64,000 nucleotides of DNA from positions 1 to 64,000 of the forward strand of contig CAMNOU010000010.1 in the NCBI GenBank assembly GCA_946546945.1. Reading direction: 5' to 3'. Below the pieces are notes generated by a model. The model searched no databases. It was not told the origin of the DNA and saw only the letters and a list, made by a program, of their open reading frames with translations. Source of the DNA: an uncultured Lachnospiraceae bacterium (GTDB lineage Bacteria; Bacillota; Clostridia; Lachnospirales; Lachnospiraceae). This document shows, one piece after another, positions 20,698 to 29,268 of the stretch (position 1 is its first letter; every line of letters begins with the position of its first letter). A program made the position numbers and the translations under genes.

Positions 20698-20732
20698 AAA
20701 GATTCCGCATATCTTTTGTGGAATCTTTTTGA
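20698..20732 (+). terminator. rho-independent terminator after the solute-binding protein gene
   Basis: AAAGATTCC pairs with GGAATCTTT and is followed by a T run. It isolates this gene from the amino-acid transporter operon. Confidence 0.85.
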
Positions 20733-20859
20733 TTTTCTGAAGAAATTCAATAAAATAGTAATTTTTTCGGCTTTTTTATTTGCTTTGTTTTGTATAAAAT
20801 GATTATGGCGCAAAAATCAATCAGTTTTGCAAAAAAATATTTTAGGAGGAGTATGAAAC

Positions 20860-22158
20860 ATGAAAAAAAGATTAGCACAGTTGGCAGCAGTAGCCCTTGG
20901 CGTAGCCATGGTAGGCTCACTGGCAGCCTGCGGCGGCAGCACAGGCGGAAATAATGCAGGAAGTGCTCCGGCAGAGAAATCCGGAAAGACCGCTTCAGGC
21001 GACACAATCACAGTTGGCGTTGTTTATCCCGCAACAGGTGCTCTTGCAGCATTCGGTGACGGTACAGAAGAGATGTATCAGTATGCTGTAGATCAGATCA
21101 ATGAGGCCGGCGGTGTTGAGATCGACGGTTCCGCTAAGCAGATCGAGCTGGTATTTGCTGATTCCGAGTCCAATGCGACAAAGGCTTCCGAGGCAGCAAA
21201 CAACCTGATCTCTCAGAAGAACGTTGATATCATGATGACAGCAAAGACAGCAGATACGACCGTTCCGGTTGCAGCAGCATGCGAGCGTGCCGGAGTTCTC
21301 TGCCTTTCTGTAGATACACCGGATGAGGCGTGGGCTACATCTGATTACAAGGTTTCCTATCATGCAGGATTTAACACAGAGAACGAGCTGTCCGCATTTG
21401 CAGACGCATGGGATCTGGCAGGTGTTCCGCAGGGCGGTAAAGTCGGCGTTATGCATGCGACCGATACAGAAGGCCAGACCATGATCAATGCAATCTCTGA
21501 TTTCGCAGAGGGCAGAGGCTACCAGGCAGTTGACCCGGGCGCTTACACATCCGGAGCTACTGATTATACATCCATCATCAACAACCTGAAGAAAGATAAC
21601 TGTGACGCTGTAGTCGGCGTTATGCTTACATCTGACTTCGGTACATTCTTCTCACAGCTGAAATCCTCCGGTTATCTTCCGAAGGTCGTAACAGTTGCAA
21701 AAGCTACCCTGTTCGTAGCCGATGTTGATTCCGCAGGCCCGAACGGCCTTGCTTCCGGACTTTGCTCTGAAGTATGGTGGACTCCGAACCATCCGTACAA
21801 GTCTTCCATTTCCGGCCAGACCTGCAAGGAGATCGGTGATGTCTGGATGGAGATCGTTGACGGTTATGACTATGCACCGGCTACCGCTGGATATGACTAC
21901 GCAAACGTAGAGATCCTCTACAACGTTCTGAAGAACGCAGGATCCCTTGACATCAACGACCTGACCGCAGCATGCGACTCTCTTGATATCGACACGATCA
22001 TCGGTGAAGTTACCTACAATGATGCTCATTATTCCGTACAGAGCCTGTGTACAGGACAGTGGATCTACAACGAGGACGGCACATGGTCACAGAACATCAT
22101 CTCTGCAAGCCAGGTTGATGGTCTTGAGCCGAACGCTGAGATCCAGCCACTTCAGTAA
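20860..22158 (+). CDS. livJ: branched-chain/polar amino-acid ABC transporter substrate-binding lipoprotein
   Basis: Solute receptor of a hydrophobic amino-acid (HAAT) importer, 432 residues. The lipobox VGSLAAC places the lipidated cysteine at C24, followed by a Gly/Ser/Asn-rich tether. The mature protein begins ITVGVVYPATGALAAFGDG, the typical first beta strand and ligand loop of LivJ/AmiC-like receptors. The AAG-rich ribosome site AGGAGG lies upstream of the ATG. It is followed by a strong hairpin and then the ATPase and permease genes. The ligand may be a branched-chain amino acid, but related receptors also bind urea or amides. Confidence 0.92.
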   Translation: MKKRLAQLAAVALGVAMVGSLAACGGSTGGNNAGSAPAEKSGKTASGDTITVGVVYPATGALAAFGDGTEEMYQYAVDQINEAGGVEIDGSAKQIELVFADSESNATKASEAANNLISQKNVDIMMTAKTADTTVPVAAACERAGVLCLSVDTPDEAWATSDYKVSYHAGFNTENELSAFADAWDLAGVPQGGKVGVMHATDTEGQTMINAISDFAEGRGYQAVDPGAYTSGATDYTSIINNLKKDNCDAVVGVMLTSDFGTFFSQLKSSGYLPKVVTVAKATLFVADVDSAGPNGLASGLCSEVWWTPNHPYKSSISGQTCKEIGDVWMEIVDGYDYAPATAGYDYANVEILYNVLKNAGSLDINDLTAACDSLDIDTIIGEVTYNDAHYSVQSLCTGQWIYNEDGTWSQNIISASQVDGLEPNAEIQPLQ

Positions 22159-22217
22159 TACCTGACAGTGAATGATCTGAAAACTGATTTGCGTTAGGAT
22201 TTTTTAGAGATTCCAGG

Positions 22218-22255
22218 AATGACCGTTATAGAGAGTTTCTACTATAACGGTCATT
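22218..22255 (+). terminator. strong hairpin between livJ and livG (processing or partial termination)
   Basis: A perfect 14-bp stem (AATGACCGTTATAG with CTATAACGGTCATT) around a 10-base loop. Only a short, broken T run follows, so full termination is unlikely. In many importers such a hairpin raises receptor over transporter expression by stabilising the upstream mRNA or attenuating read-through. Confidence 0.7.
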
Positions 22256-22290
22256 TCAAAATAAAACAGGGATAACAGGGAGGTATAGTT

Positions 22291-23022
22291 TTGAGCGCAA
22301 TTTTAACTGCGAAAGAGCTGGGTATTTCTTTTGGAAGCAACCATGTTCTGAAGAATATCAACTTTGAACTGGAAGAGGGAGAAGTACTTGGCGTTATCGG
22401 ACCGAACGGTGCCGGTAAAACGGTTATGCTGAATATCCTGACCGGTATCTTGAAACCGACAAAGGGAACGATCGTGTTCCAGGGGAAGGAGATTTCCCAC
22501 GAAGGGATCACAGAGAGATGCCGCGGCGGAATCGGACGTACATTCCAGGTGCCGAGACCATTTGAGCAGATGACAGTATTTGAGAATATTATGGTCGGCG
22601 GCGTATTCGGCGCGGGGATGAGTGAGGCCGAAGCAAAAAAGAAAGCAATTGAAGTATCGAAGATTATCAAGCTCGATGACAAACTGGAACTGTTTGCCGG
22701 AAAGCTCGGTCTGCTGGACCGTAAGCGTCTGGAGATCGGCCGTGCTCTTGCGACAGAGCCGAAGGTCCTGCTTCTGGATGAGGTAGGCGGCGGTCTGACA
22801 GAGTCAGAAGTAGGCCTGATCATCGATCTTGTAAAGACTATTAAAAAACAGGGCGTATCCGTTATCTGGATCGAGCATATCATCCGTACCATGTTAGAGG
22901 GTACAGACCGTGTTATGCTGGTTGCAGACGGAGTAGACGTCATCACAGGAAAGCCTTTGGATGTCATGAACTCCAAAGAGGTTAAGAGAGTATACATGGG
23001 AGGAGGAGAAGACGAAGAATGA
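22291..23022 (+). CDS. livG: branched-chain amino-acid ABC transporter ATPase LivG
   Basis: ATP-binding subunit, 243 residues. Walker A is GPNGAGKTV and Walker B LLLDEVGGGLTESE, with a LivG-type extension in the first half (GGIGRTFQVPRPFEQMTVFEN). The start is a TTG 7 bases after AGGGAGG; no ATG or GTG in this frame is close to a ribosome site. It overlaps livF by ATGA. The signature motif is degenerate: LFAGKLGLLDRKRLEIGRAL replaces the usual LSYGQQR-type sequence, where Gly and Gln are expected. The family is nevertheless clear. Confidence 0.93.
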   Translation: MSAILTAKELGISFGSNHVLKNINFELEEGEVLGVIGPNGAGKTVMLNILTGILKPTKGTIVFQGKEISHEGITERCRGGIGRTFQVPRPFEQMTVFENIMVGGVFGAGMSEAEAKKKAIEVSKIIKLDDKLELFAGKLGLLDRKRLEIGRALATEPKVLLLDEVGGGLTESEVGLIIDLVKTIKKQGVSVIWIEHIIRTMLEGTDRVMLVADGVDVITGKPLDVMNSKEVKRVYMGGGEDEE

Positions 23023-23738
23023 GTTTACTGGAAGTAAAAAATATCGACGTTCACTATGGAGACTTTCTTGCGCTTCAGAACATCTCCCTGAATGTAGAGC
23101 CGGGTACCATCGTATCTCTGATCGGTGCGAACGGAGCCGGAAAATCTACGATCATGAATACGATCTGCGGTTTCAATAAACCGACCAAAGGCGAGATTAT
23201 TTTTGACGGAAACAATATTTCCGGGAAAAAACCCAGCCAGATCGCGAAGCTCGGTCTGTCCATGGCTCCCGAGGGAAGCCATTGCTTTGAGAGAATGACC
23301 GTACAGGACAATCTTCTGATGGGCGCATACCTGGCAAAGGGCAGCGAGAGAAAAGACAGACTCGAGGGAGTATATAAACTCTTCCCGATTCTGAAGGAGA
23401 AGGCAAATCAGATGTCCACCTTCCTTTCCGGAGGTCAGAGACAGATGCTGGCGATCGGCCGCGGTATCATGACCCAGCCGAAGATCCTTCTTCTCGATGA
23501 GGTTTCACTGGGACTGGCTCCCGTTGTCATCAACGACATCTATGATAAACTGAAAGAAATCGCTGATACCGGACTGACCATGCTGATCGTAGAGCAGAAC
23601 GTAAACCGTTCACTTTCCGCATCAGACTATGCGTATGTTGTCCTTGAGGGCAAGATCGTTATGGAAGGAAAGTCCAAAGATCTGAATGTAGATGAAGTAA
23701 ACGATGCTTACTTCGGTATCGGTAATTTTGCTCACTAA
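23019..23738 (+). CDS. livF: branched-chain amino-acid ABC transporter ATPase LivF
   Basis: Second ATPase, 239 residues, with Walker A GANGAGKSTIMNTI, signature LSGGQRQMLAIGRGIM (canonical, unlike LivG), Walker B LLLDEVSLGLAP and a switch His-like VEQNVNRSL. LivF pairs with LivG to drive the LivHM channel. Its ATG overlaps the livG stop (ATGA), indicating coupling. The order livJ-G-F-H-M differs from the more usual J-H-M-G-F. Confidence 0.95.
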   Translation: MSLLEVKNIDVHYGDFLALQNISLNVEPGTIVSLIGANGAGKSTIMNTICGFNKPTKGEIIFDGNNISGKKPSQIAKLGLSMAPEGSHCFERMTVQDNLLMGAYLAKGSERKDRLEGVYKLFPILKEKANQMSTFLSGGQRQMLAIGRGIMTQPKILLLDEVSLGLAPVVINDIYDKLKEIADTGLTMLIVEQNVNRSLSASDYAYVVLEGKIVMEGKSKDLNVDEVNDAYFGIGNFAH

Positions 23739-23760
23739 GAGAAAGGGAGGAGTTTAAGTT

Positions 23761-24627
23761 ATGATTCAATGTATAATTACAGGTATCCTCCTTGGAGGAT
23801 TGTATTCCATGATCGGTATCGGTATGTCCCTCGTTTTCGGTATTATGGGACTGACCAACCTGGCTCATGGTGATCTGATGATTCTCGGTACCTATATCAC
23901 GATGGTAGTTTCCAGAGCACTCGGCTGCAACCTGATCATTTCTACCATTATTTCCGTGATCGTCATGTGCGCACTCGGATTCCTGATTCAGCAGTTCCTG
24001 GTAAACAAGGTTATGGACAAAGGTGATGCTCCGGCCCTGCTGGTAACATTCGGACTTTCTATTTTCCTTGCAAACCTGATGCTCAAGATCTTCAGCGCGG
24101 ACAACCAGATCATCAATAACCCGCTGGCATCAAAGAACGTAATCACAACACCGGTTCTTTCTGTTTCCGCAAGTTATCTGACCAGTTTCATCCTGGCATG
24201 CGTCATCATCATCGGCCTGTCTCTGGTAATGCAGAAGACAAACTTCGGTCGTTCCATCCGTGCGACATCCGATGACGTTATGGCAGCAGAGCTGATGGGT
24301 GTAAATACAAAGCTTGCCTATGCGGCAGCAATGGTTATCTGTATGGGAATCACAGCAGTTGCAGGATCTCTGGTAGGTTCCACATTTACCTTCTATCCGT
24401 CATCCGGTACACAGTACCTGATCATCGCCTTCGGTGTGGTTGTTATCGGCGGTATGGGATCTCTGTTCGGTACACTGATCGGCGGTATCCTTCTGGGTGT
24501 TGCACAGCTGGTCGGCGGTCTGGTATTCGGTTCCGGCGTACAGATGCTTGTAGCATATGTTGTTCTGCTTGTCATCCTGGCACTCAGACCAAACGGACTG
24601 TTCGCGGCTTCCGCGGTGAGAAAGTAA
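23761..24627 (+). CDS. livH: branched-chain amino-acid ABC transporter permease LivH
   Basis: Membrane permease of 288 residues, about eight hydrophobic segments. It starts MIQCIITGILLGGLYSMIGI and carries the characteristic GLTNLAHGDLMILG and, near the C-terminus, GVVVIGGMGSLFGTLIGGI, the EAA-like ATPase-contact loop. It pairs with LivM. The ribosome site GGGAGG lies 9 bases before ATG. Confidence 0.95.
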   Translation: MIQCIITGILLGGLYSMIGIGMSLVFGIMGLTNLAHGDLMILGTYITMVVSRALGCNLIISTIISVIVMCALGFLIQQFLVNKVMDKGDAPALLVTFGLSIFLANLMLKIFSADNQIINNPLASKNVITTPVLSVSASYLTSFILACVIIIGLSLVMQKTNFGRSIRATSDDVMAAELMGVNTKLAYAAAMVICMGITAVAGSLVGSTFTFYPSSGTQYLIIAFGVVVIGGMGSLFGTLIGGILLGVAQLVGGLVFGSGVQMLVAYVVLLVILALRPNGLFAASAVRK

Positions 24628-24642
24628 GGGGGGCTGACGGAT

Positions 24643-25599
24643 ATGAAAAATATGAAAAAATCAAGTATTATTATTCTGCTTGTAGTCATCGTTGCTCTGT
24701 TTGTGGTTCTTCCGCTGGCGGGCAGTGCTTACATTCTGAATATTGTAACTCTGATGTGCCTGTATCTGGCTATGAGCCAGATGTGGAACCTGCTGGGCGG
24801 TTACGCCGGCATGTTATCCCTGGGTATGCAGGCCTTCATCGGAATCGGCGGTTATACACTGACCATCCTTTCCTGCAGATACGGCCTGAACATTTACCTT
24901 TCCATTATCATCGGCGCATTTATCTGTGCACTGTTCGGACTGGCAGTATCACCGGCGATCTTCAAGATGAGCGGTGTATACTTCGCAATCGGAACATGGA
25001 TCATCGCAGAGGCACTGAACATCTTCTTCTCCAACTGGAAGTTTGTTGATTATGCGAAGGACTGGTCCATCAACTCCGTATTCTCCATGAGCGGAAAGCA
25101 GCTGTACTATACAGCTCTCGTGGTGGCAGTGCTGGCAACACTGATCGTTTACACACTGCTTCGCACCAAGACCGGTCTGGCTCTGATGGCAATCCGCGAC
25201 AGCGCGTCTGCAGCAGAGACCATGGGCGTAGAGCTTTACAAAACGAAATTAAGATGCTATGTCATCGCCTGCTTCATGATGGGACTGATCGGAGGAGCAC
25301 AGTATATGCAGACCGCATATATCAATCCTTCCACAGGATTCTCCATCAACTGGACGATCGCCATGACTTTCGCTGTTATCATCGGCGGACTCGGCACCAT
25401 GGAAGGACCGATCGTAGGATCCATTCTTTATGTTGTCATCGTTCAGATCATGTACAACTATACCGGTATGTCCAACATCGTACTTGGTATCATCGCTATC
25501 GTAGTTATCCTTGTAGCTCCTGACGGAATCATGGGTACTCTTTATAAGAAGACCGGATTCCAGATATTGTCGCCGAGACGGAGCATACCAAAAGAATAA
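24643..25599 (+). CDS. livM: branched-chain amino-acid ABC transporter permease LivM
   Basis: Second permease, 318 residues, about nine hydrophobic segments. LGGYAGMLSLGMQAFIGIG is the LivM counterpart of the LivH AHG motif, and FAVIIGGLGTMEGPIVGSI is the ATPase-contact loop. It is the last gene of the importer operon; a bidirectional terminator follows. The ATG start follows AAGGGGGG. Confidence 0.95.
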   Translation: MKNMKKSSIIILLVVIVALFVVLPLAGSAYILNIVTLMCLYLAMSQMWNLLGGYAGMLSLGMQAFIGIGGYTLTILSCRYGLNIYLSIIIGAFICALFGLAVSPAIFKMSGVYFAIGTWIIAEALNIFFSNWKFVDYAKDWSINSVFSMSGKQLYYTALVVAVLATLIVYTLLRTKTGLALMAIRDSASAAETMGVELYKTKLRCYVIACFMMGLIGGAQYMQTAYINPSTGFSINWTIAMTFAVIIGGLGTMEGPIVGSILYVVIVQIMYNYTGMSNIVLGIIAIVVILVAPDGIMGTLYKKTGFQILSPRRSIPKE

Positions 25600-25642
25600 C
25601 ACAGAAGGGAAGTTATCTTTCCTCTGCAGCGAAAACGGAATA

Positions 25643-25696
25643 AAAAAAGCCGCCGCCCGGATGATCATGAGATCTTCGGAGCGGCGGCTTTTTTGT
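25643..25696. terminator. bidirectional terminator between livM and tyrA
   Basis: AAAAAAGCCGCCGC and GCGGCGGCTTTTTT pair around a 24-base loop. A and T runs on both sides allow termination from both strands, as expected between two convergent genes. Confidence 0.93.
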
Positions 25697-25700
25697 TTCA

Positions 25701-26810
25701 TTATTTTCCGTCAGGTGTATAGACTGTGTAATGATGGCGGTTCAGAAGAACGATTGCCTTGTTGTAGGCGTCGCGGTCATAAAATTCAACCTGCAGGACG
25801 CCCTGCTGGAATTCCCGGTTGTGGACGATGCCGATGTTTTTGATGCTGATCATATTCGTGGCCAGGATCGTGGCAACGGTGGCAATTCCGCCGGCTTCGT
25901 CGATCAGGTCCAGGAAAAGCTGATAGACCGGATGGAGTACGCCGCGGCGGCTGATGTTGAAGGAATCCCGGTATTCTTTCGCGCTGGAAAAGAAATCCAG
26001 AATCGCATCGCCATCTCCTTTCGCAATCAGGCTGCGTGTATTTGCAATGGCCTTCATATAAGCATCGATCAGATCCAGGATCTGATCTTTATTCGCGATA
26101 CAGATATTTTCCCACATGGAAGGATCCGAGGAGGCGACCCGGGTAATATCCTTAAAGCCTCCGGCAGCGATGGTCCGCAGCGTTTCGTCAGAGTCATCAA
26201 GGTCTTTTACCAGATTTACCAGTGTGGATGCGATGACCGTCGGAAGATGACTGATGGATCCGACAGAAAAATCATGTTTTCGGTAATCCAGTACAAGCGG
26301 AAGAGCGCCAATGGAATGCACAAAATTCCGGAATTCATCCACCTTGGAGGGAGAAACCGAAGCGGAGGGAGTGAGTACATAATAGGCATTTTCCAGCATA
26401 TAGGCAGTCGAGTATTCATACCCGACATGCTCCGTGCCGCACATAGGGTGCCCGCCGATGAAATGTTTCTCAAGCTCCGGATATTTGGAAATATCCTCAT
26501 GGATGCTGGCCTTGACGCTTCCGACATCGGTCAGCAGCATGTCATCGTGAAGGATTCCGGACAGCTTTTCCACATATTCATTGTTGTTGAGTACCGGTGC
26601 GCAAAGATAGATATAATCACAGTCCGCAAAATCGTCAGTAAGGCACGGGCAGCTTTTCCGGATAACGCCATCTTCCTTTGCCTGTCTCAGCGTTTCCTCG
26701 CAGATATCATAGGCAATCAATGTAATCTCCGGATAGATCCTGTGAATGGTTTTTGCTACAGAGCCTCCGATGTGGCCGAGGCCGATAAAACCGATTTTGT
26801 CCGGTATCAT
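25701..26810 (-). CDS. tyrA: Prephenate dehydrogenase with C-terminal ACT domain
   Basis: Oxidatively decarboxylates prephenate to 4-hydroxyphenylpyruvate for tyrosine synthesis. Rossmann motif GLGHIGGSVAKTIHR is at about residues 8-22, the catalytic-region stretch GGHPMCGTEHVGYEY is in the middle, and the last ~75 residues form an ACT domain (GGIATVATILATNMISI), the likely tyrosine-sensing module. The ATG used gives 369 residues and is preceded by AAGGGAG; an in-frame ATG 15 codons upstream lacks a ribosome site. It is monocistronic, ended by the shared terminator. Confidence 0.94.
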   Translation of the reverse strand: MIPDKIGFIGLGHIGGSVAKTIHRIYPEITLIAYDICEETLRQAKEDGVIRKSCPCLTDDFADCDYIYLCAPVLNNNEYVEKLSGILHDDMLLTDVGSVKASIHEDISKYPELEKHFIGGHPMCGTEHVGYEYSTAYMLENAYYVLTPSASVSPSKVDEFRNFVHSIGALPLVLDYRKHDFSVGSISHLPTVIASTLVNLVKDLDDSDETLRTIAAGGFKDITRVASSDPSMWENICIANKDQILDLIDAYMKAIANTRSLIAKGDGDAILDFFSSAKEYRDSFNISRRGVLHPVYQLFLDLIDEAGGIATVATILATNMISIKNIGIVHNREFQQGVLQVEFYDRDAYNKAIVLLNRHHYTVYTPDGK

Positions 26811-26972
26811 AATAACTCCCTTCCGGCTGAAAAACAGCCTGAACAATTGTTTCAATCTTACTCCTTTTTTCAGCCTGCGTCAATGTCAGACAAACAGGAT
26901 TGGCATTCTCTCAATCTTTTATCAAACATGTCAAAAAGATAACAAATAGCTTGTATAATTTGCATGATTCTG

Positions 26973-27001
26973 TTGCAAAAACGAAGAAAGTTTAGTACAA
27001 T
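26973..27001 (+). promoter_or_regulatory. promoter of the EF-G-like gene
   Basis: TTGCAA, 17 bases, TACAAT, 75 bases before the start codon. A TATAAT at 26954-26959 lacks a -35. The 266-base gap between tyrA and this gene holds nothing else I can identify. Confidence 0.7.
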
Positions 27002-27076
27002 GTAACCATAGTGCGGTTGACGAAAGACAGTTAAGGATGCCTCCGCACACAAATTTGGATTTGGAGGAATACGATT

Positions 27077-29149
27077 ATGAACATTTATACCACGGACAAG
27101 ATCCGTAACGTTGTTGTACTCGGACACGGCGGTGCAGGTAAGACGACCCTCGTTGAAGCGATGGCTTATCTGGCAGGTGTGACCAGCCGAATGGGCAAGG
27201 TGGATGACGGAAACACGATCAGTGATTACGATAAAGAAGAGATTAAGCGTGGATTCTCCATCAGCACATCCGTTGTGCCCATTGTATGGGGAGATACCAA
27301 GATCAATATTCTGGATACGCCGGGCTTCTTTGATTTTGTAGGAGAAGTAGAAGAGGCGTGTGCTGCTGCGGATGCGGCGATCATCGTGATCAACGGAAAA
27401 GCAGGTGTTGAAGTAGGAACCCAGAAGGCATGGGAGATCTGTGAGAGATACAAACTGCCCAGACTGATCTGTGTGACAGGTATGGATGATGACAATGCCA
27501 GCTTCCGGCAGGTCGTACAGGACATGCAGGAGCTGTACGGGAAAAAGATCGCTCCTTTCCATATTCCGCTGCGCGCAAATGAGAAGTTCATCGGACTGAT
27601 CAACATTCTCACAAAAGAAGCGTTTAAGTGGGACAGAAACGGCAATACGATCCCGACAGATGTACCGGACTATTCCATGGACAATCTGGAGCTCTTAAGA
27701 GAGGCTCTGATGGAATCTGTTGCAGAGACCAGTGAAGAGTTCATGGAGCGTTATTTCGAGGGCGAAGAGTTCTCGGAGAACGAGATCCGTCAGGCCCTTC
27801 GTGTGAATGTGGCAGATGGCTCGATCGTTCCGATTTCGGTTGCTTCCGGCATCGTTGCCCATGGTGTATATACTCTTCTGGATGATATTGTAAAATATGT
27901 GCCCAGCCCGGATAAGAGACAGTGCAAGGCAATCAATATCAAAACAAATGAAGTTTTCGACGCGGATTTCAACTTCGCAAAAGCAAAGAGCGCATATATT
28001 TTTAAGACCATTGTGGATCCTTTCATCGGAAAATACTCTCTGATCAAGGTTACATCCGGTGTAATCAAGACGGATGACGTTCTTTTCAATGAAGAGCACG
28101 GTATGGATGACAAGATCGGAAAACTTTATGTTCTGCGCGGCAACAAACCGGAAGAGGTCGCTGAACTTCATGCAGGTGATATTGGTGCGCTTGCGAAGCT
28201 GAACAAGGTTGTGACAACAGATACCCTGTCCACAAAGGCAACGCCGCTTACCTTTATTAAAACCGCGATTTCCCATCCGTATACATACAAGAGCTACAAG
28301 CCGGTCAACAAAGGGGATGTAGATAAGGTTTCCCAGGCTCTGCAGAGAATGATGCAGGAGGATCTGACACTCAAGGTTGTCAACGATGCGGAAAACCGTC
28401 AGACACTCCTTTACGGTATCGGCGATCAGCAGCTTGATGTTGTTGTCAGCAAGCTGCTCGACAAATACAAAGTGGAGATCACACTGGATAAGCCCAAAGT
28501 TGCTTTCCGTGAAACGATCCGCAAGAAATCAGATGTGGAATATAAGTACAAAAAACAGTCCGGCGGACACGGACAGTATGGCCATGTTAAGATGACCTTC
28601 GAGCCCTCCGGAGATCTGGAGACACCGTATGTATTTGAGCAGATGGTTGTCGGCGGTGCTGTTCCGAAAAACTATTTCCCTGCAGTAGAGAAGGGTATTC
28701 AGGAATCTGTGGAGAAGGGACCTCTGGCCGGATATCCGGTTGTCGGCGTCAAGGCCGTGCTGTATGATGGTTCCTACCATCCGGTAGACTCCTCAGAGAT
28801 GGCATTCAAGACCGCAGCGATCCAGGCTTTCAAGAAGGGCTTCATGGAAGCATCACCGGTTCTGCTTGAGCCGATCTCTTCACTGAAGGTCCTCGTTCCG
28901 GATACCTATACCGGAGACATCATGGGTGATCTCAACAAGCGCCGCGGCCGTGTGCTGGGCATGAACCCTGTTGAGGGCGGCAAGCAGGAGATCATAGCGG
29001 ACATCCCGACATCCGAGCTTTACGGATACAATACCGATCTTCGCTCCATGACAGGAGGAAGCGGTACCTATTCCTATGAATTTGTCAGATATGAGCAGGC
29101 TCCTTCCGATATCCAGGAGAAGGAAGTCGCTGAAAGAGCAGCAGAATAA
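27077..29149 (+). CDS. EF-G-like translation factor paralog with degenerate GTPase motifs
   Basis: Full-length EF-G relative (690 residues) with domains I-V. Domain IV retains the decoding-site loop YHPVDSSEMAF and the QSGGHGQYGHV stretch, so ribosome binding is plausible. The G domain deviates. G1 is GHGGAGKTT (residues 16-24). Switch I has RGFSIS where EF-G has RGITI. G3 is DTPGFFDF with Phe84 in place of the catalytic His. G4 is TGMD (134-137) instead of NKMD. Ordinary EF-G needs that His for GTP hydrolysis. It is probably not the housekeeping fusA, which normally lies in the str operon. It could have slow or no GTPase activity. Confidence 0.9.
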   Translation: MNIYTTDKIRNVVVLGHGGAGKTTLVEAMAYLAGVTSRMGKVDDGNTISDYDKEEIKRGFSISTSVVPIVWGDTKINILDTPGFFDFVGEVEEACAAADAAIIVINGKAGVEVGTQKAWEICERYKLPRLICVTGMDDDNASFRQVVQDMQELYGKKIAPFHIPLRANEKFIGLINILTKEAFKWDRNGNTIPTDVPDYSMDNLELLREALMESVAETSEEFMERYFEGEEFSENEIRQALRVNVADGSIVPISVASGIVAHGVYTLLDDIVKYVPSPDKRQCKAINIKTNEVFDADFNFAKAKSAYIFKTIVDPFIGKYSLIKVTSGVIKTDDVLFNEEHGMDDKIGKLYVLRGNKPEEVAELHAGDIGALAKLNKVVTTDTLSTKATPLTFIKTAISHPYTYKSYKPVNKGDVDKVSQALQRMMQEDLTLKVVNDAENRQTLLYGIGDQQLDVVVSKLLDKYKVEITLDKPKVAFRETIRKKSDVEYKYKKQSGGHGQYGHVKMTFEPSGDLETPYVFEQMVVGGAVPKNYFPAVEKGIQESVEKGPLAGYPVVGVKAVLYDGSYHPVDSSEMAFKTAAIQAFKKGFMEASPVLLEPISSLKVLVPDTYTGDIMGDLNKRRGRVLGMNPVEGGKQEIIADIPTSELYGYNTDLRSMTGGSGTYSYEFVRYEQAPSDIQEKEVAERAAE

Positions 29150-29164
29150 AGCTTAAAGAGGAAC

Positions 29165-29200
29165 AAGGCAGCTGACCGCCAGTGTCGGCTGCCTTTTCTT
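29165..29200 (+). terminator. terminator after the EF-G-like gene
   Basis: AAGGCAGC pairs with GCTGCCTT around a 15-base loop and is followed by TTCTTTT. Confidence 0.8.
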
Positions 29201-29213
29201 TTCACGCGAAAGG

Positions 29214-29242
29214 TTGATTTCAAAGCGGTGATGTGCTAAAAT
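29214..29242 (+). promoter_or_regulatory. promoter of leuS
   Basis: TTGATT, 17 bases, TAAAAT, 26 bases before the leuS start. There is no room for a T-box leader, unlike many clostridial leuS genes. Confidence 0.65.
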
Positions 29243-29268
29243 TCATGAGATAGCAAGGAGGAGAAAGA

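Noticed and set aside
25731-26942. 403-codon open frame on the + strand opposite tyrA
   Set aside because: It is the antisense of tyrA, and the - strand product has clear Rossmann and ACT motifs while this one has none.
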